Shown here one piece after another: positions 51,306 to 59,516 of a stretch of 64,000 bases of DNA. Source of the DNA: JAHEZL01 sp964406465 (GTDB lineage Bacteria > Bacteroidota > Bacteroidia > Flavobacteriales_C > GCA-002722245); assembly GCA_964406465.1 (NCBI GenBank), contig CAYORT010000008.1:42994-106993 (forward strand). Reading direction: 5' to 3'. Each line of letters begins with the position of its first letter. Within the stretch, counting starts at the first letter, position 1. The position numbers and the translations under genes were made by a program. Under the pieces are notes generated by a model that worked only from the letters and a program-made list of their open reading frames with translations, had not been told where the DNA came from and searched no databases.

Positions 51306-51944
51306 TTATTGTCTCTTTTCCTCCCAGTATTCATCTAGGTCTTTTACAGTTTTTAATACGTATCCGTCTATATTGATTGTACATCGACCAGTTTCTAAAT
51401 CTCTTTTCATGCTGTCATAAAAATTTTGTTCATCATCCATCAAGGATGATGTTTCTACAGATTCGATTTTATCTCGATATTCAAAGCAAAGTTGTTTTAA
51501 TAATGTAGCATTTTCAGAATCTGAATTATAAACAATAATAGGCTTTATCTTTTCTCCTGAATTAAAAAAATCTACTACGGATATGAATAGTTCTTTCATT
51601 TCTATGTCGCTGAGGTTACTTATATTTTTCCCCTTAAAAAATACTCTTCTTCCCGTTATCCACGTTGAATCTAACTCCACTGTTTTGTTTGGAAAGCGGT
51701 AGGTTATACCTTCACCTCTAGAACCTATTTCTATTTGGGCATATTTTTTTTCTACGCTTTTTAAACGCATAACTTTTCTTATGAAAAGAAATAAGATGAT
51801 AATTATGCAAATGAAGAAAAAAACCTTTAAAAGGTCGTAGATCAACATAAGTTCTGTTAATCCTTCTTGACCTTCAGCAAAACAAAATTGGCTAACGAAA
51901 AATGCTAAAACTACAGTTAGCCAATATGACTTCCTAGTTCTCAT
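51306..51944 (-). CDS. Membrane-anchored protein of unknown function downstream of gatB-aspS
   Basis: A 212-residue protein. It has a signal-like segment (SYWLTVVLAFFVSQFCFAEG), a second hydrophobic segment at residues 36-60 (LLKVFFFICIIIILFLFIRK), then a soluble domain of about 150 residues rich in charge. No family recognised. Its start overlaps the end of gatB-aspS by four bases, so it should be translated from the same transcript. The anchor resembles the small protein at 47754-47942. Confidence 0.65.
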   Translation of the reverse strand: MRTRKSYWLTVVLAFFVSQFCFAEGQEGLTELMLIYDLLKVFFFICIIIILFLFIRKVMRLKSVEKKYAQIEIGSRGEGITYRFPNKTVELDSTWITGRRVFFKGKNISNLSDIEMKELFISVVDFFNSGEKIKPIIVYNSDSENATLLKQLCFEYRDKIESVETSSLMDDEQNFYDSMKRDLETGRCTINIDGYVLKTVKDLDEYWEEKRQ

Positions 51945-54900
51945 ATCACCCTCACATTCATCTCCTCCACCTTCTTACTTGGCAACACACTCGGACTATT
52001 AAACATCAAATCTTCGCCAGAACCAGTTTTAGGGTAAGCCATTACTTCACGAATAGAAACTTTACGCTCTAATATCATCATCAAACGATCTAATCCCCAA
52101 GCGATACCGCCATGTGGAGGTGCGCCAAATTGGAAAGCCTCGTACATGTGTCCAACGCTTTTTTTCATTTCTTCTTTGTTGTAGCCCATGTTGCGGTAAG
52201 TGGCTTCTAAAATTTCTGCTTTGTGTGCACGTACAGATCCACCGCCAATTTCGTAACCGTTCAACACCAAGTCGTACTGTTGTGCAATGATGTCGCCAAT
52301 GTTTTCGCCTTTCATGTGCTTGTCTAAATCCTTCACCTTAGGCATAGAGAATGGGTTGTGCGTGAACGTCCATCTTCCTTCATCGGTTTTTTCGAAGAAT
52401 GGAAAATCTACTACCCACACCGGCGCCAATTCTTTTGGATTGATGAGGTTGAGCATCCGGCCCAATTCCTGACGAACCTGATCCAACGCTTTGTTCGCTA
52501 CTGCATAACTTGCTGCAGAGAAAAATACAACATCGCCCACTTTTGCATTAGTGGTTTTGATGATGTTGGCTGCAATTTCTTCACCCAAGAATTTGATGAT
52601 TGGCGATTGTAAATCGTTTTCGTTTACGAAGATATATGCCAATCCGCCTAAGCCATTTTCTTGCGCAATGGCGGTTAATTTTTCTATCTGACCTTTAGAC
52701 AATCTTTTCTTTTGTAACTCGGCATCTACCTTAATACATTTCACCACGCCGCCTTCTTCAATAGGTTTTGAGAACACTTGGAAGGTGGTGTCTTTCACGA
52801 TATCGGTGATGGTTTTTAATTCTAGTGCGTAACGCATATCGGGTCTGTCGCAACCAAATCTCTCCATCGCATCCCAATATTTAATTACTTGAAATGGCTT
52901 CATGTTCCACTTGTCGGCGTATAATTTTTGCACCACCGTAGTGAATAATTTGGTGTTCAAATCCATGATGTCTTGTTCGCCCAAGAAGGCCATTTCCATA
53001 TCGAGTTGTGTGAACTCGGGCTGACGGTCGCCTCGTGAATCTTCATCGCGGAAACATCTTGCTACCTGGAAATATTTTTGGAATCCACCCACCATCAACA
53101 ATTGCTTAAACTGTTGCGGCGCCTGCGGAAGCGTGTAAAATGAACCTGCAAATTTTCTGCTTGGAACAATGAATTCACGCGCACCTTCTTCGGTGCCTGC
53201 AGTTAAAATTGGTGTTTCTACTTCAATGAATTCTTCTTGATCGAGAACATCACGCAACAACTTAATCACTTTGTGTCGGTTGATGATAGCGCTTCTGTTT
53301 TCTGCACTTCTGTGATCTAAAAACTTATATTTCAATCGTGTTGCTTCGTTGGTTTTTGCTGCACGTTTTATTTCGAAAGGAAGTGTTTTCGCTAAGTTTA
53401 AAATGTCGATTTCTTTAACTTCCATTTCAATTTTACCGGTGCGAATGCTGCTGTTGAAATCACTTTCTGCACGCTGAATGATAACACCAGTTACCATAAT
53501 TACCGACTCGGGTTTTAGCTTAGCATATTGATCTAACTGAGGCAAAGTTTCGCGTTTTAAACTCAACTGTAATACCTCGTAGCTTGAATCGCGGAAGTCG
53601 ATAAACACCAAGTCACCATGGTCTCTTAAGCTAGATACCCAACCGGAAAGAGTTACTGAGTGTGAGATTGAGTCTTGAGTGATTTGCGAAATGACATGCG
53701 TGCGGTATTGATCTTTGATGATGACTGGGATGGCTTTTACAGCTTCTTCATCATCGCGCTGTTGCGCTGCGGAAATTACTTTTTCTCCGTTTTCATCTTG
53801 CTCACTCTCGCTCTCACTCTTAGACACTGTTCCAGCTAGTTGTTGTAAAATGATTTCGCGAATCAATTTACCGTTGGCACCTTTGCCCACTTTAGCTAAA
53901 ACTTTACCTACTAAGATACCCGATTTACCAGCGTTACCGCCTTTGATTTCATCGGCCAAGGCTTGGTTTTCGGCAATAGCTTCGGCAATGCTTTTGTGCA
54001 ATTGCTCTTCGCTAATGGAGTTTTCTTTGAAGTAAGTTTGGTAGTCGAAAGAAGCATTTTTAATTAATTCTTCAATCGCTTTTTGCAATAAGATGATGGT
54101 GATTTTTTCTTCTTTGTATTGAGAGAAAATATCTACCAAAACTTCCAATTTTATTTTAGGATAATCTTCTGCTTTTAAGTTGTTCGATAATGCTTTGGCA
54201 ACGAACAAAGGATCATTCAGTTTTTCGTTGATGCCCAAGAATAATTGCGAACGAACGGCATCTGCAGTGAAGAATTTAGCATCTTGCGGACGAACACCGC
54301 CTTCAATCAAAGTGGTTTCGATGGCGAAAGGCAATAGTCTTTCATCAACAATTGTCGATTCAATTTCTTTCTTAATGCTAACGAAAGGAATATCTGGCTC
54401 AAGCGCAAAACGGTAATCGGCTGCGAATTCTTTTTTACGCATCGTTTTCGTTTTCTTCAAGTCGGCATCGAACAATACTGTTGTTTGGTCGGGACGGAAA
54501 TCGTTGTGCTGCGTGTAGTAATCCAATTGCTTGGTTACTTCCTCTTCAATCGCCTCAATCATAAACTTGAAAGAGTTCAAGTTTTTAATTTCTGTTCTGG
54601 CGTTTAAATCGTTCGTTCCTTTTTTGCGGATAGAAACACTCACGTCGGATTTAAATTCACCTTTCTCTAAGTTCGCCTCAGAGATATTTAAGTTTTGTAC
54701 AATTCTTTGCAAGTATTGCGCGTAGATAGAAGCATCGTTCATTTCGCGCAAACAAGGTTTGGTTACCACCTCAATTAATGGAACACCGCTCTTGTTGAAA
54801 TCGACTAATGTTTGTGTTTTTTCGTGCATCAATTTCGCTGCATCTTCTTCCAAATGCACTTGTTCCAATTCAACTTTAAACATTGAACCATCTTCCCTAT

Positions 54901-55261
54901 AACATTGAACAGTCCCGTTAGGGATAATTGGTTTTTGAAATTGCGTTAACTGAAAATTCTTTGGTTGATCGGGATATTCGTAGTGTTTTCTGTCCCAGCA
55001 AACCACCTCATTTTTCATATCAGATTTCACAGCTTTACCAAACAAGATGGCTTTGCGAATCGCCTCTTGATTGATGGCAGGAAGCACACCCATTTGTCCG
55101 GTACACACCGAACAAATATTAGTATTTGGTGCCGACTCGTCGGCATTGGCGCAAGAGCAAAACAATTTGGTTTTGGTGTTCAAACGAATGTGCGTTTCTA
55201 AACCAATTACCACTTCTAAACCAAGTGAATCAAGCTTTTGCGTGAGTTTATCGATTTCCAT
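51941..55261 (-). CDS. Fusion of amidotransferase subunit GatB and aspartyl-tRNA synthetase
   Basis: One uninterrupted 1106-codon frame. Residues 1-475 are complete GatB: GLEVVIGLETHIRLNTKTKL, zinc Cys 35, 37, 50 and 53, HYEYPDQPKNFQL, and a full YqeY-like tail with GNAGKSGILVGKVLAKVGKG. A Ser/Glu-rich linker spans about 477-515 (SKSESESEQDENGEK). Residues 516-1106 are complete bacterial AspRS: OB anticodon domain (WVSSLRDHGDLVFIDFRD), class II motif 2 (FRDED, 737-741), QPEFTQLDMEM, a GAD insert near 800-920 and motif 3 (GGIAWGLDRLMMIL). It would charge tRNA with Asp and, with GatA and GatC, amidate misacylated tRNA. H548 in RDHG is the residue type linked with non-discriminating AspRS. Confidence 0.95.
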   Translation of the reverse strand: MEIDKLTQKLDSLGLEVVIGLETHIRLNTKTKLFCSCANADESAPNTNICSVCTGQMGVLPAINQEAIRKAILFGKAVKSDMKNEVVCWDRKHYEYPDQPKNFQLTQFQKPIIPNGTVQCYREDGSMFKVELEQVHLEEDAAKLMHEKTQTLVDFNKSGVPLIEVVTKPCLREMNDASIYAQYLQRIVQNLNISEANLEKGEFKSDVSVSIRKKGTNDLNARTEIKNLNSFKFMIEAIEEEVTKQLDYYTQHNDFRPDQTTVLFDADLKKTKTMRKKEFAADYRFALEPDIPFVSIKKEIESTIVDERLLPFAIETTLIEGGVRPQDAKFFTADAVRSQLFLGINEKLNDPLFVAKALSNNLKAEDYPKIKLEVLVDIFSQYKEEKITIILLQKAIEELIKNASFDYQTYFKENSISEEQLHKSIAEAIAENQALADEIKGGNAGKSGILVGKVLAKVGKGANGKLIREIILQQLAGTVSKSESESEQDENGEKVISAAQQRDDEEAVKAIPVIIKDQYRTHVISQITQDSISHSVTLSGWVSSLRDHGDLVFIDFRDSSYEVLQLSLKRETLPQLDQYAKLKPESVIMVTGVIIQRAESDFNSSIRTGKIEMEVKEIDILNLAKTLPFEIKRAAKTNEATRLKYKFLDHRSAENRSAIINRHKVIKLLRDVLDQEEFIEVETPILTAGTEEGAREFIVPSRKFAGSFYTLPQAPQQFKQLLMVGGFQKYFQVARCFRDEDSRGDRQPEFTQLDMEMAFLGEQDIMDLNTKLFTTVVQKLYADKWNMKPFQVIKYWDAMERFGCDRPDMRYALELKTITDIVKDTTFQVFSKPIEEGGVVKCIKVDAELQKKRLSKGQIEKLTAIAQENGLGGLAYIFVNENDLQSPIIKFLGEEIAANIIKTTNAKVGDVVFFSAASYAVANKALDQVRQELGRMLNLINPKELAPVWVVDFPFFEKTDEGRWTFTHNPFSMPKVKDLDKHMKGENIGDIIAQQYDLVLNGYEIGGGSVRAHKAEILEATYRNMGYNKEEMKKSVGHMYEAFQFGAPPHGGIAWGLDRLMMILERKVSIREVMAYPKTGSGEDLMFNSPSVLPSKKVEEMNVRVI

Positions 55262-56658
55262 TACAGTATCTCGTTAAGGTATTTTGCGAATTTTAAAGTG
55301 AGTTCATCCTGCTTTTTATCGGCAGTGATTTGTATTCCTGTAGCTGTTCCAACCGGAGATGTAAGCGTTGGCAGCTCACCTAGGCTAAAGCCAATGGTGT
55401 AGATGTCGCTTAGGTACATTGCCAACGGATCTTTCAAGCTGTTGCCAATTTGTGGAGGCAGAGTAGGAGATACCGGGGAAAGGATAACAGAAACTTCTTT
55501 AAAATCCTGAGTGAACAATTGCATTATGTTTTTGCGAAGGGCTTGTGCTTTCAAGTAAATTTCATCGGCAAAACCGGTAGATAAAACTTGGTTACCGCCC
55601 ACGATACGGCGCTGACTCTCGGGCGTGAACCCTTCAGAGCGCGTTACAGCGTAGCTTTCTTTTAAGGTGTCGGCAGCAATTCTTTCGCCATACATCGAGC
55701 CATCTAAACGCGCTAGGTTCGAAGCTGTTTCAGCCATCGCCAAGGCGTAGTAAGTAGAAACTAAAGTGTCGGCATTTTTAAAACTCAATGCTTTTACTTG
55801 GATGCCTTTTGCTTTTATCTTTTCGATTACCGCTAAGAAATCGCTTTTTATTTTTTCGTCTAATCCTTTGTTGTCGATGAAATCGGAATAGTAACCCACT
55901 GTGATCTGTGAACTGTCAACTGCCTTACTCAAATCTATCGCTTTCGATTCGAATGTAGTTTGATCATGATAATCTTTTCCGCTAATCACGTTCATTACCA
56001 ATTCGATGTCTTCCAATGAAGAAGCGATCGGACCAACGCAGTCGGTAGAAGAAGCATAAGCCATTAATCCGTAGCGAGAAATTCTTCCGTAGGTTGGTTT
56101 TAGTCCGTACACTTTGTTGTATCCGGCAGGCTGACGGATAGAACCACCCGTATCACCACCGATAGAAAAAACAGTGTACTCTTTAGCCACGTTAACGGCG
56201 CTACCACCGCTAGAACCACCACCCACCAAAGCTTCGTTGTGCGCATTTTTAACGGCACCGAAGATGGTGTTTTCGCTGGTAGAACCGTGTCCGAAACTAT
56301 CTGCATTCTCCTTACAAACCGGAATAGCACCAGCATCCATCAACTTTTGAATAGCAGTTGCAGTGTAGGGAGAAATATAATTTTTAAGGAATTTAGAGCT
56401 TGCCGAAGCGTGCTCACCTTGAATTAAAAACACATCTTTTACGCCGAAAGGAATACCTTCTAATAAGCCAATTTGTTCGCCTTTAGCGATTTTTTCATCT
56501 ACTTGTTTTGCTTTTGCCAGAGCTAAGTCGCTTAGTAAAAAGTTTACCGAATGGTATTGGTTTTTGGCCAATGCATCTAGTTTTTCTTGAACAAGTTGGG
56601 TGCACGAAATCTCTTTCTTAACGAGTCTTTCATGCGTTTGTATAATTGCTGAAGCCAT
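55261..56658 (-). CDS. gatA: Aspartyl/glutamyl-tRNA amidotransferase subunit A
   Basis: A 465-residue amidase-signature enzyme that frees ammonia from Gln or Asn for GatB. The catalytic Lys is in GIPFGVKDVF (K74), the cis-Ser in GGGSSGGSAVNV (S150), and the nucleophile Ser in GGDTGGSIRQPAGYNKVYGL (S173). Length is normal. Its stop and the gatB-aspS start share one base, and its start and the gatC stop share one base, so gatC-gatA-gatB::aspS form a tightly coupled leftward operon. Confidence 0.95.
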   Translation of the reverse strand: MASAIIQTHERLVKKEISCTQLVQEKLDALAKNQYHSVNFLLSDLALAKAKQVDEKIAKGEQIGLLEGIPFGVKDVFLIQGEHASASSKFLKNYISPYTATAIQKLMDAGAIPVCKENADSFGHGSTSENTIFGAVKNAHNEALVGGGSSGGSAVNVAKEYTVFSIGGDTGGSIRQPAGYNKVYGLKPTYGRISRYGLMAYASSTDCVGPIASSLEDIELVMNVISGKDYHDQTTFESKAIDLSKAVDSSQITVGYYSDFIDNKGLDEKIKSDFLAVIEKIKAKGIQVKALSFKNADTLVSTYYALAMAETASNLARLDGSMYGERIAADTLKESYAVTRSEGFTPESQRRIVGGNQVLSTGFADEIYLKAQALRKNIMQLFTQDFKEVSVILSPVSPTLPPQIGNSLKDPLAMYLSDIYTIGFSLGELPTLTSPVGTATGIQITADKKQDELTLKFAKYLNEIL

Positions 56659-56924
56659 TAGTTCTCAATCACTTTTGATACCACTAAGTATCCGTTTTTT
56701 TCTTTCGGGAAATTTTGTTTGATGATGTTCTTCTCTGTTTCAGAGCTAGAGATTACAACATCTTGGCGCAGGTCGCTTACTTCTACAACATGATTATTAT
56801 TCACGTTATTATCGACAGTGTTAAGCGGTGCTTTTTTAATGTTGTTAAACAGCTCTTCGATAGCGGCCGAAGATGTTGCTCCTTTAATGCTGGATAAGTC
56901 TTCCAGCGACATCATTTTACTCAT
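56658..56924 (-). CDS. gatC: Divergent amidotransferase subunit GatC
   Basis: An 88-residue protein assigned to GatC from its C-terminal half: VSDLRQDVVISSSETEKNII then PKEKNGYLVVSKVIEN, matching the LREDVV...GYFKVPKVI ending of the family. GatC wraps around GatA and holds it to GatB. The N-terminal helix that normally reads LAxLARLxLxxEE is replaced by SLEDLSSIKGATSSAAIEEL, and an Asn-rich stretch (NTVDNNVNNNHVV) follows. Position and direct overlap with gatA support the call. Confidence 0.8.
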   Translation of the reverse strand: MSKMMSLEDLSSIKGATSSAAIEELFNNIKKAPLNTVDNNVNNNHVVEVSDLRQDVVISSSETEKNIIKQNFPKEKNGYLVVSKVIEN

Positions 56925-56999
56925 TTCTTTCTATTTAAAATTCTCGCTTTTTTCGCGAGGTTTCAAATATACCAAAACATAAGTAGTCCTTCAAATTTG

Positions 57000-57200
57000 G
57001 GGAGAGCTTTTGTGGGAGTCGGTTTCCCTCTCGGAGGAGAGGGGTGTGTAAAGGCCTGTGAAGTGGGAGGGAGATGGATTTTTAGTTTGTTTGAAATGAA
57101 AAGGATCTATTTGAATCCATCCTCTTTCAGCCCACAAGAAAAACCGCATCCGTCAGCTGACGGAGAGAATTGGGAGAAATTAGTGCCCGATAGATTGAAG
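57000..57200. repeat. Intergenic segment with two palindromes, likely a dispersed repeat
   Basis: The 280 bases between gatC and the next gene are unusually G-rich for this window. CCCTCTCGGAGGAGAGGGG (57029-57047) and CCGTCAGCTGACGG (57150-57163) are perfect or near-perfect hairpins. There is an open frame across it, but the translation looks like noise. It is probably an inserted repeat unit. Confidence 0.45.
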
Positions 57201-57204
57201 TCTA

Positions 57205-58029
57205 TTACAACGAAAAATTAAACCCTTGCTCTTTAATTTGCACTTTTACTTGTCCTGAGCAAGAACCTGGAGCAACGCCATAGTCGCAATTGCGCAAGTC
57301 GAGGTTGTAGGGTTGAATGGAGATTTTTCCTGCTTTGATCATGTATTTACAGGTGGGGTCAACGGTGCAGCTACTGGTGATGTTTTCTTCAAAGTCGGTT
57401 CCTTTAAAATCCTTGCCAGTTGCTCTACCACTAAGCAAATATTCGTCGTCGTTTAAATAGTTAGGGGTTCCAGAGCCAAGTGTTTGTTCAAGCACTTTAT
57501 CTGAGTTCCACGACATGGTGCCATTACCATTGATGATGAAGCCGTTGCTCACTCCTAAATTGAAAAGTTGGTGATTGTTGCCCAGTTTTAATCCGCCATT
57601 GTTGATGGTAAAAGTTCCAATAACTTTTGACTGGTTTAAATAGAAATCGATAAAGGTGATGTCAATGTTGTTCACAGAAGTGATAGTGCTATCGCCATTG
57701 GCAGCGCTAACATCTAATTTTAGAGCGCCTCTGCGGTACTTATTGTCGCTGCAAAGGTGATCGCTGTTGCCGTAGTAAATGGTTAAAGAGAATGGGAAAG
57801 TGATATTGTTTTGATTGACGGTACTGGTAAATTTAATATTGGTATCTGAAGGTGATTTTTGTTCTAAGAAAACACCTAAGTTACTTTGCACTTCTTTGTA
57901 TATATCGAGATACACCATTTCGGCCAGGGCGTTGTCCTTGCAGGAGTTTAGCTCGGTGCTTTTCGACTTGTCGGTGCAAGATGCAAACGACAAAAGGGCC
58001 AAGGTGAATAAAGCGAATATATTTTTCAT
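57205..58029 (-). CDS. Lipoprotein of unknown function
   Basis: A 274-residue predicted lipoprotein: MKNIFALFTLALLSFASC with Cys18, then TDKSKSTELNSC. The mature part is strand-rich (FTSTVNQNNITFPFSLTIYY, RRGALKLDVSAANGD) and contains scattered Cys near the C-terminus (SSCTVDPTCKYM, NCDYGVAPGSC). This resembles uncharacterised Bacteroidota surface lipoproteins. No motif for a function. Confidence 0.7.
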   Translation of the reverse strand: MKNIFALFTLALLSFASCTDKSKSTELNSCKDNALAEMVYLDIYKEVQSNLGVFLEQKSPSDTNIKFTSTVNQNNITFPFSLTIYYGNSDHLCSDNKYRRGALKLDVSAANGDSTITSVNNIDITFIDFYLNQSKVIGTFTINNGGLKLGNNHQLFNLGVSNGFIINGNGTMSWNSDKVLEQTLGSGTPNYLNDDEYLLSGRATGKDFKGTDFEENITSSCTVDPTCKYMIKAGKISIQPYNLDLRNCDYGVAPGSCSGQVKVQIKEQGFNFSL

Positions 58030-58081
58030 AGATGAATTGCTTGTCTGTTAGACGAATATACGCTAAAAAGGTTGTTCCTTT

Positions 58082-58591
58082 TTACTGTACCTTTTCTAGC
58101 TCGCAGAAAGTGCAGTCGAAAGGATTTTTTTCATCTTTTACCAAGAAGATTTCCGACAGTACTTTCCACTTATTTTCATCCAATTCGGGGAAGAAAGTAT
58201 CGGCTTCAAAGCTTTGGTGAACTCTGGTTAGGTATATTTTTCTAATGAGGTTTTGTTCTAAGCTTTCACGATAAATTTCGCCGCCGCCAATGATGAAAAG
58301 TTCTTGCTCACCAGTGCTTTTAGCGAATTCAATGCCCTCTTTAATAGAGTTGAAAACCTTGCAGTTTTCAATTTGTAAATCCTTATTTCTAGTGATGATG
58401 ATGTTGGTGCGGTTGGGCAGAGGGCGAAATTTCTCGGGGATAGATTCAAAGTTTTTTCTGCCCATCAACACACAGTGTCCGCTAGTTAACTGCTTGAAAT
58501 GTTTCATGTCGGCAGGCAAATGCCAAAGCAAATCATTGTTTTTGCCTATGGCATTGTTTTTTGCAACGGCGACGATGAGGGAAACTTTCAT
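58082..58591 (-). CDS. folA: Dihydrofolate reductase
   Basis: A 169-residue enzyme reducing dihydrofolate with NADPH. The start VSLIVAVAKNNAIGKNNDLL then WHLPADMKHFK carries the active acidic residue at D28. GRKNFESIP, NIIITRN and LFIIGGGEIYRESL (the GG cofactor motif) follow. It regenerates the folate oxidised by thyA, which lies upstream on the same strand, separated by a repeat-rich spacer of about 120 bases. Confidence 0.95.
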   Translation of the reverse strand: MKVSLIVAVAKNNAIGKNNDLLWHLPADMKHFKQLTSGHCVLMGRKNFESIPEKFRPLPNRTNIIITRNKDLQIENCKVFNSIKEGIEFAKSTGEQELFIIGGGEIYRESLEQNLIRKIYLTRVHQSFEADTFFPELDENKWKVLSEIFLVKDEKNPFDCTFCELEKVQ

Positions 58592-58714
58592 GGAATTTTG
58601 AATTATGAATGTTGAATTATGAATGAAGGTAAGAATTTTGAATTATTAATGTTGAGTTTTGAAGGGAGCTAAGAGTTTTTTACACTCAAAATTCATAACT
58701 CAAAATTCAAAATT
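58592..58714. repeat. Short repeat cluster between thyA and folA
   Basis: Two direct copies of a GAATTTTGAATTATnAATGTTGA-type unit begin near 58592 and 58632. An inverse copy (ACTCAAAATTCATAACTCAA and onward) spans 58684-58714, so the RNA could fold into a hairpin in the spacer between the two genes. Copies of such TTGAATTATGAAT units are familiar from Bacteroidota spacers. Confidence 0.6.
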
Positions 58715-59507
58715 AAATAGCTACCGGCGCTTTAATATGTGGATGCGGATCGTAACCTACCAACTCAAAATCTTCAAATTTGAATTCGAAAATATCTTTA
58801 ACATTAGGATTGATCTTCATTTGAGGCAAAGGACGAGGTTCTCTCGTCAGCTGCAATTTAGTTTGCTCTAGGTGATTCTTATATAAGTGTGTATCACCAA
58901 AAGTGTGTACAAAATCGCCAAGTTTTAAATCGCAAACTTGAGCAATCATCATGGTAAGCAGAGCGTAAGATGCGATGTTGAAAGGAACACCTAAAAATAC
59001 ATCGGCACTTCTTTGGTAGAGCTGACAAGATAATTTGCCATCGGCTACATAAAATTGAAAGAAAGCATGACAAGGAGGTAGGGCCATATTTTCTATTTCC
59101 CCCACGTTCCAAGCACTAACTATCAATCGGCGAGAGTCGGGATTTTTCTTAATCTGCTCCACCACATTTTTTATTTGATCGATGTGGCGGCCATCGGCTG
59201 TTGGCCATGAGCGCCATTGGTAGCCGTAAACCGGACCCAAATTTCCATCTGCATCGGCCCATTCATCCCAAATACTTACTTTGTTTTCTTTGAGATATTT
59301 AATATTGGTGTCGCCCTGCAAAAACCACAATAACTCGTGGATGATAGAGCGTAAATGACATTTTTTGGTAGTAACTAAAGGAAAGCCCTCGTTGAGGTCG
59401 AATCTCATTTGATAGCCAAATACGCTGATGGTTCCTGTTCCGGTGCGATCTTCTTTCGACGCTCCTTTGTCGACTATATGTTGCAGGAGATCAAGGTATT
59501 GTTTCAT
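58713..59507 (-). CDS. thyA: Thymidylate synthase
   Basis: A 264-residue enzyme methylating dUMP to dTMP with methylene-tetrahydrofolate. The catalytic Cys is in MALPPCHAFFQFYV (C146, the same number as in E. coli). DRTGTGTISVFGYQMRFDL, YGYQWRSW, QRSADVFLGVPFNIASYALL and the last residues IKAPVAI are typical. It precedes folA in the same direction, the usual pairing. It starts 9 bases after the nuclease gene stop. Confidence 0.96.
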   Translation of the reverse strand: MKQYLDLLQHIVDKGASKEDRTGTGTISVFGYQMRFDLNEGFPLVTTKKCHLRSIIHELLWFLQGDTNIKYLKENKVSIWDEWADADGNLGPVYGYQWRSWPTADGRHIDQIKNVVEQIKKNPDSRRLIVSAWNVGEIENMALPPCHAFFQFYVADGKLSCQLYQRSADVFLGVPFNIASYALLTMMIAQVCDLKLGDFVHTFGDTHLYKNHLEQTKLQLTREPRPLPQMKINPNVKDIFEFKFEDFELVGYDPHPHIKAPVAI

Positions 59508-59516
59508 TTCGAAATT

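Noticed and set aside
51113..51376. 87-codon open frame after the second RAYT
   Set aside because: It is made of the repeat copies (GCTCCGCT, AGGCTTCGCCT and the 49-bp arm) and runs into the opposite gene.
53715..54035. Rightward frame inside gatB-aspS, over the linker
   Set aside because: Considered as a sign that the fusion point is artificial. The leftward frame is continuous across it with normal codon use, and the rightward frame is an ordinary antisense shadow.
56997..57221. 74-codon open frame next to gatC
   Set aside because: It spans the palindromic G-rich insert and its translation (Gly/Pro-rich, no family) looks like noise.
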